Source: DASUAS01 sp036271015
Lineage (GTDB): Bacteria > Actinomycetota > Acidimicrobiia > IMCC26256 > DASPTH01
Direction of reading: 5' to 3'
Assembly: GCA_036271015.1 (NCBI GenBank)
Contig: DATBBL010000124.1
Span: 1-15,497 of the forward strand
Length of the DNA: 15,497 bases
The notes below the pieces were generated by a model. The model was not told the origin of the DNA, searched no databases, and worked only from the letters and a program-made list of their open reading frames with translations. Numbering within the stretch: the stretch's first letter is position 1; each line of letters opens with the position of its first letter. This document shows, in pieces, positions 9,442-15,497 of the stretch. A program made the translations under genes and the position numbers.

Positions 9442-10893
9442 ATGCCGGGCCGGGTCGTCGTCGTGGGCCTCGGACCGGCCGGAGCCGATCACGTCCTCCC
9501 GGTCGCGCGCCGCGTGCTCGAGGGCGCGAGGCTGCGGTACGCCCGCACCGCCCGTCATCCGGCGGTCGAGGACCTCACCGCCGAAGGCGTCACGTTCGAG
9601 AGGTTCGACGCGCGCTACGACGCCGCGCCGGACCTCGAGCACGCGTACGCTGAGATCGCGGGCGCGCTGGTCGCCGCCGCCGGCGAGCACGGCGAGGTGG
9701 TGTACGCGGTGCCGGGCAGTCCGGCCGTCGCCGAGCGCACGGTCACGTTGCTGCGGGACGCCGACGTCGACCTCGTGCTGGTCCCGGGAGTGTCGTTCGC
9801 CGATCTCGCGTGGGTGCGCCTCGGCATCGACCCGATGGAGGGTGACGCGCGCGTCGTCGACGGCCGCGTCATCGACCGGGCCGAGCTCGCCGGCCCGCTG
9901 TTGATCGCGCAGTGCGACAGCCCGTTCGTGCTGTCCGACGTGAAGCTGGCGCTGCTGGAGCACCTCGACCCCGCGACGCCGGTCACCGCGTTGCAGCGGC
10001 TCGGGTTGGCCGACGAGCGGGTCGTCACCGTGCCGCTCGAGGAGCTCGACCGCGGCGCGATCGTGCCCGACCACCTCACGTCGGTGTACGTCGACGCCGG
10101 TGCCGCGAGCGCGGCGCGCGAGATGGTGCGCCTGTTCCAGCTGGCCAAGCGGTTGCGCGACCCGGGCGGCTGCCCCTGGGACGCCGAGCAGACCCACCAC
10201 TCCCTCACGCGGTACCTGCTCGAGGAGTCGTACGAGGTGGTGGAGGCGGTCGAGGCGCTGCCCGCCGACGGCGCCATCGACCGCGCCGCGTACGCGGCGC
10301 TGGAGGACGAGCTGGGCGACCTGCTCTACCAGGTCGTGTTCCACGCGGTGCTGGCCCAGGAGTCCGGCGCGTTCACCATGGCCGACGTCGCGCGCGGCAT
10401 CCACGACAAGCTCGTCCGTCGCCACCCGCACGTCTTCGGCGACGTGGTCGCCGACCGGACCAGCGACGTCATGCGCAACTGGGAGCAGATCAAGAAGGAC
10501 GAGAAGGGCACGACGTCGATCGTCGAGGGCATCACCCCCGGGCTGCCGTCGCTCCTCTACACCCACAAGCTGTTCCGCAAGGCGGCGTCGGTCGGCCTCG
10601 ACCCCGGCGACCTCGGTGAGGCGCTCGACCGCATCGACATCGCGGTCGCCCGGTTGCGAGCCGGTGGTGACGACCTCGAAGCCGACCTCGCGCAGGTGCT
10701 GGCAGGGGCGGTCGTGGTGGCGCGCGCCGGTGGCGTCGACGCCGAGTCGGCGCTGCGCGGCTGGGCCGCGACCTACCGGCGGCGCTTCGAGGCCATGGAG
10801 CACCTGGCGCTCGACCGCGACGTCGACCTCGCCGCCCTCGACCCCGCCGGCGTCGCCGCGTTGTGGCTCGAGGCCGCGAGCCCCCACCCCTGA
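9442..10893 (+). CDS. mazG: MazG nucleotide pyrophosphohydrolase with N-terminal tetrapyrrole-methylase-like domain (YabN-like)
   Basis: The C-terminal part is a MazG NTP pyrophosphohydrolase, which hydrolyses (d)NTPs, often damaged ones, to monophosphates. In the 483-aa protein, residues 1 to about 205 resemble the SAM-dependent tetrapyrrole methylase fold (VVVGLGPAGADHVLPVA at the start, VVYAVPGSP near residue 90), as in Bacillus YabN. The MazG domain begins with DPGGCPWD near 240. It carries the metal-binding acids in YLLEESYEVVEA (258-269) and EDELGDLLYQ (288-297), then RRHPHVFGD and NWEQIKKDEK. A second, weaker MazG-like repeat follows (LFRKAASVGLDPGD; EADLAQVL; GWAATYRRRFEAMEH). There the usual ExxLGDxL acids are changed, so only the first is likely catalytic. 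The ATG lies ten bases after the previous stop, near an AGGA motif. A long palindrome follows the stop. Confidence 0.93.
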   Translation: MPGRVVVVGLGPAGADHVLPVARRVLEGARLRYARTARHPAVEDLTAEGVTFERFDARYDAAPDLEHAYAEIAGALVAAAGEHGEVVYAVPGSPAVAERTVTLLRDADVDLVLVPGVSFADLAWVRLGIDPMEGDARVVDGRVIDRAELAGPLLIAQCDSPFVLSDVKLALLEHLDPATPVTALQRLGLADERVVTVPLEELDRGAIVPDHLTSVYVDAGAASAAREMVRLFQLAKRLRDPGGCPWDAEQTHHSLTRYLLEESYEVVEAVEALPADGAIDRAAYAALEDELGDLLYQVVFHAVLAQESGAFTMADVARGIHDKLVRRHPHVFGDVVADRTSDVMRNWEQIKKDEKGTTSIVEGITPGLPSLLYTHKLFRKAASVGLDPGDLGEALDRIDIAVARLRAGGDDLEADLAQVLAGAVVVARAGGVDAESALRGWAATYRRRFEAMEHLALDRDVDLAALDPAGVAALWLEAASPHP

Positions 10894-10894
10894 C

Positions 10895-10946
10895 CGAACA
10901 TCTCGGAGTTGAGGGGCGTATGACCCACCCAACCCCGAGATGCTCG
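10895..10946. terminator. Long palindrome between convergent mazG and pirin genes; probable bidirectional terminator
   Basis: The arms 10895-10911 and 10930-10946 can pair over 17 positions with two A-C mismatches. The core is CATCTCGG against CCGAGATG. An 18-nt loop contains GGGGCGTATGACCC. There is no U-tract. It fills the whole gap between the mazG stop (10891-10893) and the pirin stop (10947-10949), so it must serve both genes if it terminates. It shares layout, flank CCGAAC and centre GCGTAT with the 1165-1215 element. Confidence 0.6.
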
Positions 10947-11906
10947 CTACTGGATGGCGGGGATGGTGCCCATGCGGCCGGCGTTGAAGTCGTCGACGGC
11001 CTGCAGGATCTCCTCCCGGGTGTTCATCACGAACGGCCCGTAGTGGGCGATGGGCTCCCGGATGGGCAGCCCGCCGAGGAGGAGCACCTCGAGCGCGTCG
11101 GTCGCGCCCTCCTGCCGATCGGCGGCCCGCAGGGTGAGCGAGTCGCCGGGCCCGAAGACCACCAACTGGTGGTCGGACACCGGCCGGCCCTCGTCGCCCG
11201 CGTAGCCCTGTCCGAGCAGCACGTAGGCCATGGCGCTGAACTCCGGGTTCCACGGCACCGACAGCTGCGCGCCGGGCGAGATCGTCGCGTGCGCGTAGGT
11301 GATCGGCGTGTGGGTGTCGCCCGGGCCGCGGTGCCCGGCGAGGTCGCCGGCGATGAGGCGCACCAGCGCGCCACCGTCGTCGCTCGACAGCAGCACGAGG
11401 CCGTCGCCGGTGAGCGCCTGGTAGCGGGGCGGTGTGAACTTCAGCTGCGACGGGAGGTTCACCCACAGCTGCACCCCGTGCGACGGTCCGCCCTCGCGCA
11501 GCGCGCGCTCGCTGGGCACCTCGTCGTGCAGGATCCCGCCTCCCGCGGTCATCCACTGCGTGTCACCCTCACCGATGACCCCGCCTCCACCGTTGGAGTC
11601 GTGGTGCGCGATCTCCCCGTCGAGCACGTAGGTCACGGTCTCGAACCCGCGGTGGGGGTGCCACGGCGCGCCGACCGCCTCGTTGGGGCCGTACTCCACC
11701 GGTCCGAGCTGGTCGAGGAGCAGGAAGGGGTCGGTCTCGTGCAGCGCGAGGCCACCGGGGAACGGGCGCCACACCTCGAACCCCGCCCCCTCGATGGCGT
11801 GGTGCGCGGGGACCGTCCGCAGCGCGGGCCGGCCAACGGTCGTCGCCGGGTCGGGCCGGCCGATCCGGGGGAGCACGAGCGGGTTGTCGACGGTCACTGC
11901 GGGCAT
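10947..11906 (-). CDS. Pirin family protein (bicupin)
   Basis: Pirins are two-domain cupin iron proteins; some bacterial members have quercetin 2,3-dioxygenase activity and others act as redox-sensitive protein partners. In this 319-aa protein the N-terminal cupin keeps the full metal set: His83 and His85 in PWHPHRGFETVTYVLDGE, and His127 and Glu129 in MTAGGGILHDE. The spacing matches the His-His-His-Glu set of human pirin. The C-terminal cupin (about 170-290; SPGAQLSVPWNPEFSAMAYVLLG) lacks such a set, as is usual. The N-terminal leader of about 30 residues is longer than in minimal pirins. The ATG at 11906-11904 has a good GGAGG Shine-Dalgarno five bases upstream. A palindromic operator-like site lies about 45 bases upstream. 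The natural substrate or partner cannot be told from sequence. Confidence 0.93.
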   Translation of the reverse strand: MPAVTVDNPLVLPRIGRPDPATTVGRPALRTVPAHHAIEGAGFEVWRPFPGGLALHETDPFLLLDQLGPVEYGPNEAVGAPWHPHRGFETVTYVLDGEIAHHDSNGGGGVIGEGDTQWMTAGGGILHDEVPSERALREGGPSHGVQLWVNLPSQLKFTPPRYQALTGDGLVLLSSDDGGALVRLIAGDLAGHRGPGDTHTPITYAHATISPGAQLSVPWNPEFSAMAYVLLGQGYAGDEGRPVSDHQLVVFGPGDSLTLRAADRQEGATDALEVLLLGGLPIREPIAHYGPFVMNTREEILQAVDDFNAGRMGTIPAIQ

Positions 11907-11946
11907 GGCGGCCTCCGGTCGGTCTCGGGGAGCGATTCCCCCTCAC

Positions 11947-11952
11947 AACCTA
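11947..11952 (-). promoter_or_regulatory. Possible -10 element for the pirin gene
   Basis: On the minus strand this reads TAGGTT, fitting TANNNT. It would start transcription near 11940, giving a leader of about 34 bases containing the GGAGG ribosome-binding site. It is overlapped by the palindrome at 11951-11968. No clear -35 is seen. Confidence 0.35.
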
Positions 11953-11968
11953 GTTGCGCTCGCAACTA
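11951..11968. promoter_or_regulatory. Operator-like perfect palindrome upstream of pirin
   Basis: TAGTTGCG (11951-11958) and CGCAACTA (11961-11968) are perfect 8-bp inverted repeats separated by CT. It lies between the P450 stop and the pirin start and overlaps the candidate pirin -10. Its size and symmetry suit a homodimeric winged-helix repressor of MarR type, or TetR type. No regulator gene is present in the window. A hairpin role at the end of the P450 transcript is possible but the arms are short and not GC-rich. Confidence 0.6.
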
Positions 11969-11996
11969 TTCCGCCCGAACCGCCCGGTGAAGTCCG

Positions 11997-13241
11997 TCAG
12001 CCGCCGAGGGTGACGGGGAGGGAGTCGAGGCCCCGGAGGACGAGGCGGCCGTTCCACGCCGGGGTGTCGCCGGCCGGCTCCAGCCGCGGGAACCGCCGGA
12101 TGAGCGTGCCCAGGGCGATGCGTCCCTCCAGCCGGGCCAGCGCCGCGCCCAGGCAGTGGTGGATCCCCGACCCGAAGGCCAGGTGCTGGGCCACGCCCGG
12201 GCGCCCGAGGTCGAGGTCCTGGGCCGTCGCCCCCCACTTGGCTGGATCGCGGTTGGCGGCGGCCAGGCACGTCAGCACGAACACGCCCCGCTCGATGGTG
12301 GCGTCGCGCACCTGCAGCGCCGACGTGGTGATCCGCCGGGAGAACTGCACCGGGCAGTCGTACCGCAGCAGCTCGTCGACCGCGGTGGCATCGAGCGCCG
12401 GGTCGTCGCGCCACCGTTCGAGCTGGGATCGGTGTGTGAGGAGCGCGTGCGTGCCGTTGCCGATCAGGTTGACGGTCGTCTCGTGGCCCGCGATGTAGAG
12501 CAGGATCACCTGGTCGAGCAGCTCCTCGGGGGAGAGGCGGTCGCCGGCGTCCTCGGCCGCGATGAGCGCCGAGAGCAGGTCGTCGGCCGGATGGCCCCGC
12601 TTCCACTCGATGGCGTCGAGCACGTGCTCGATGATGTGGTCGGACGCGTCGAGGATCTCGTCCTGGTGCTGCAACGCGAGGAGCGGCTCGAGGCTCAGGG
12701 TGAGGGTGTGCGCCCAGTCCCGCAGCTGCGCCTCCTCCGCGACCGGCATGCCGAGCATGGCCGAGATCACCCGGAACGGCAGCGGGAACGCCAGGTCGGC
12801 GATCACGTCCATCTCGCCGCCGCGCCCGACGACCGCGTCGAGGGCGTCGTCGACCATCGCCTGCACCCGGGGCGTCAGCTGCTCGACCATCCGCGGCGTG
12901 AACACCTGCTGCACCAGCCGCCGCAGGCGGGTGTGGTCGGGCGGGTCGAGGTTCAGGATCTGGTGGGTGCCCCGCTGCGGGCGGTCGCCGAGGATCTGCT
13001 CCCGCACCTCGGCCCGCGGGTTGCGGCCGACGACGCTGCGGTCCTCCACGCTGAGGCTGGGGTCGCGCAGCAGCCGGACGGCGTCGTCGTAGCCGAACAG
13101 CGCCCACAGGCCGAGCGGCGTCTGCTGCACCGGGTTGCCCACCGAGAGCTCGGCGAATTGCGGATACGGGTCCTCGGCGAAGCCCGGTTCGAACGGGTTG
13201 AAAGGTTTAGGCTCACTGGTCACATCTGCCACAGTGGCCAC
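11997..13241 (-). CDS. Cytochrome P450, bacterial soluble type
   Basis: This is a haem-thiolate monooxygenase expected to need separate ferredoxin and reductase partners, none of which is encoded nearby. The 414-aa protein has NPFEPGFAEDPYPQFAEL at the N-terminus, the I-helix oxygen-binding motif AGHETT at 251-256, the K-helix ExxR as Glu290-Arg293 (ELLR), and the haem loop FGSGIHHCLGAALARLEGR with Cys363 as ligand. No membrane anchor is seen. The substrate and CYP family cannot be assigned. The start is uncertain. GTG codons at 13241, 13232 and 13223 are all in frame without a clear Shine-Dalgarno, and 13223 would give a more usual short N-terminus (408 aa). The gene is divergent from eno and sits upstream of pirin on the same strand with a 90-nt gap. 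Both may be accessory genes inserted between mazG and eno. Confidence 0.95.
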   Translation of the reverse strand: MATVADVTSEPKPFNPFEPGFAEDPYPQFAELSVGNPVQQTPLGLWALFGYDDAVRLLRDPSLSVEDRSVVGRNPRAEVREQILGDRPQRGTHQILNLDPPDHTRLRRLVQQVFTPRMVEQLTPRVQAMVDDALDAVVGRGGEMDVIADLAFPLPFRVISAMLGMPVAEEAQLRDWAHTLTLSLEPLLALQHQDEILDASDHIIEHVLDAIEWKRGHPADDLLSALIAAEDAGDRLSPEELLDQVILLYIAGHETTVNLIGNGTHALLTHRSQLERWRDDPALDATAVDELLRYDCPVQFSRRITTSALQVRDATIERGVFVLTCLAAANRDPAKWGATAQDLDLGRPGVAQHLAFGSGIHHCLGAALARLEGRIALGTLIRRFPRLEPAGDTPAWNGRLVLRGLDSLPVTLGG

Positions 13242-13258
13242 CAGGGGTACGGAACAGC

Positions 13259-14540
<1,282 letters not shown>

Positions 14541-14548
<8 letters not shown>

Positions 14549-14987
14549 TCGCACGCGCGTCCGTGCGGGACCGGCGCGCCCCGCGCCGCCGCGCGTACGG
14601 CGCGAAGCACGCGAGCCACGCGCGTCACGCGAGCCACGCGCGCCTCGAGCGCCTCGCGCCCTCCGACGGCCGTCGATGCGCACCGCGCTGTTCCTCGTCG
14701 TGCTCGTCGGCCTGCTGTTCGTGTTCGTGTACCCGACCCGGACGTTCCTCGACCAGCGTTCGCAGACCAACAAGGCGCGCGCCCAGCTCGAGGTCCTGCA
14801 GGCGGAGAACGCGCGGTTGGCACGGGAGTCGAAGCGGCTCAGCACCGACTCCGAGATCGAGCGGCTCGCACGCGAGAAGTACGGGCTGGTCCGGCCGGGG
14901 GAGCGTCCCTTCGTGATCCTGCCCGCCCCCACCACGTCGACCGCGCCGGCGAGCGCGGCCCCCAGCAGCACCCCTCCGGCACCGTAG
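14541..14987 (+). CDS. FtsB/DivIC-like septum formation initiator protein
   Basis: FtsB/DivIC proteins are small bitopic membrane proteins that form a complex with FtsL and FtsQ in the divisome. In this 148-aa protein residues 1-46 are a cytoplasmic Arg/Pro/Glu-rich basic segment and 47-64 a single transmembrane helix (ALFLVVLVGLLFVFV). Residues about 70-102 form an extracytoplasmic coiled coil (RAQLEVLQAENARLARE). The family end motif EIERLAREKYGLVRPGE follows at 105-121, then a Pro/Ser/Thr-rich tail. GTG 14541 overlaps the eno stop by eight bases, supporting coupling. ATG 14676 (Met46) would give a 103-aa version starting just before the membrane helix and cannot be excluded. The basic segment contains an 18-nt tandem duplication. 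The same gene order, eno then this family then DUF501, occurs in mycobacteria. Confidence 0.88.
14608..14643 (+). repeat. Two tandem 18-nt repeats inside the ftsB-like N-terminus
   Basis: CACGCGAGCCACGCGCGT (14608-14625) is followed directly by the same sequence with the last base changed to C (14626-14643). In frame this gives the repeated peptide REPRAS-REPRAP in the basic cytoplasmic tail. The period of 18 keeps the reading frame, so copy number could vary without breaking the gene. Confidence 0.85.
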
Positions 14988-14997
14988 AGGCGACTCG

Positions 14998-15003
14998 TAG
15001 ACT
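14998..15003 (+). promoter_or_regulatory. Possible leaderless promoter -10 for the DUF501 gene
   Basis: TAGACT fits TANNNT. A start seven bases downstream would fall exactly on the A of the ATG at 15010, which would make a leaderless mRNA. There is no Shine-Dalgarno before that ATG, which fits. No good -35 is visible, and the gene may also be read through from ftsB. Confidence 0.35.
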
Positions 15004-15009
15004 GCGGGC

Positions 15010-15497
15010 ATGGCCGCACCCGACGACGTCGCCGCGCTCACCGCGCGCCTCGGACGGGAGCCGCAGGCCGACTTCGAGGTGGTCGTGCGCGACGCCGACG
15101 GCGCGCCCGTCGTCATCCGCAACGCGCCCTTCACGCGGCACGGGAGGCCGATGCCGACGCGGTACTGGCTGGTCGACCCGGAGCTGAACCTACAGGTCTC
15201 GCGGCTCGAGGCCGAGGGTGGCGTGCGCGCCGCACAGGCTGCGGTCGACCCCGTCGAGCTGCAGACCGCCCACCTCGCGTACGCCGCCGAGCGCGACGCC
15301 GCGATCCCCCCGAATCACACCGGGCCGGTTCCGTCGGGCGGGGTCGGCGGCACCCGCGCCGGGGTGAAGTGCCTGCACGCCCATTACGCGTACCTGCTCG
15401 CCGGCGGCGACGATCCGGTCGGTCGCTGGGTCGCGGAGCAGCTCGCGTCGGCCGACCGCCCGGAGCCCGAGTGGGCGACCCACGCCCCACGCGGAGG
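15010..15497 (+). CDS. DUF501 domain protein, 3' end beyond the window
   Basis: The frame opens at ATG 15010 and stays open to the window end (162 codons plus two bases), so the gene is cut off. DUF501 is an actinobacterial family of unknown function normally found between the ftsB-like gene and a Ppx/GppA phosphatase gene. The recognisable blocks are RNAPFTRHGRPMPTRYWLVD at residues 38-56, SRLEAEGGV at 64-72, and the most conserved part, GGVGGTRAGVKCLHAHYA at 110-127, with Cys121, His123 and His125. It continues with LAGGDDPVGRWVAEQL. The Cys-x-His-x-His cluster could bind metal, but this is inference. The gene begins 22 bases after the ftsB-like stop. A ppx/gppA-type gene would be expected next, outside the window. 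Confidence 0.9.
   Translation, partial: MAAPDDVAALTARLGREPQADFEVVVRDADGAPVVIRNAPFTRHGRPMPTRYWLVDPELNLQVSRLEAEGGVRAAQAAVDPVELQTAHLAYAAERDAAIPPNHTGPVPSGGVGGTRAGVKCLHAHYAYLLAGGDDPVGRWVAEQLASADRPEPEWATHAPRG

Noticed and set aside
9340..11556. 738-codon minus-strand frame spanning mazG and part of pirin
   Set aside because: It overlaps two genes with clear motifs in other frames and has Arg/Ala/Gly-rich shadow composition.
10863..11990. 375-codon plus-strand frame over the pirin gene
   Set aside because: Pirin on the minus strand has its metal-binding residues, start and ribosome-binding site; the plus frame is a shadow and runs through the terminator palindrome.
14588..14643. Possible CRISPR-like or satellite repeat
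   Set aside because: There are only two adjacent 18-nt copies with no spacers, lying in frame inside a coding region; this is a simple tandem duplication.

Overview
The window is a high-GC (roughly 70%), densely packed stretch of housekeeping genes. It suggests an actinomycete. The clearest markers are a 33-residue bS22-type ribosomal protein, a DUF501 protein, frequent GTG starts, 1-8 nt gene overlaps and intergenic hairpins without U-tracts. From memory, the order rsmA-ispE ... glmU-prs-rplY-pth-mfd-mazG-eno-ftsB-DUF501 resembles the Mycobacterium tuberculosis region around Rv1010-Rv1026, with some blocks reoriented. The class Acidimicrobiia is my best guess, because of the SurA-N-like protein between mfd and mazG and the sequence style. 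That is inference, not proof.

Layout. 1-1142 (+): the 3' end of rsmA, coupled to ispE (isoprenoid precursor synthesis). 1165-1330: a long hairpin, then a tiny bS22 gene on the minus strand. 1421-5269 (+): tRNA-Gln(UUG) followed by glmU, prs, rplY and pth, a tight run covering UDP-GlcNAc synthesis, PRPP synthesis, a 5S rRNA-binding ribosomal protein and peptidyl-tRNA recycling. 5270-5400: two hairpins and a possible promoter. 5401-10893 (+): mfd, a membrane-anchored SurA-N-like protein and mazG, covering transcription-coupled repair, envelope protein handling and nucleotide-pool cleaning. 10895-10946: a long hairpin between convergent genes. 10947-13241 (-): a pirin-like quercetinase-family protein and a cytochrome P450, a two-gene accessory insert with a clean operator-like palindrome in front of the pirin gene. 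13259-15497 (+): eno, an ftsB-like divisome gene and a DUF501 gene running off the end.

No gap of more than 300 bases lacks a gene. The largest non-coding stretches are 1331-1420 (upstream of bS22 and tRNA-Gln), 5270-5400 (two hairpins) and 11907-11996 (palindrome).

I saw no mobile element, CRISPR array, prophage or obviously novel multi-gene system. The most interesting unexplained signals are small. Two 51-52 nt intergenic palindromes have different arms but share flanks and a GCGTAT centre. An 18-nt operator-like palindrome precedes pirin. A strong hairpin covers one of the candidate mfd start codons. The ftsB N-terminus carries an 18-nt tandem duplication.
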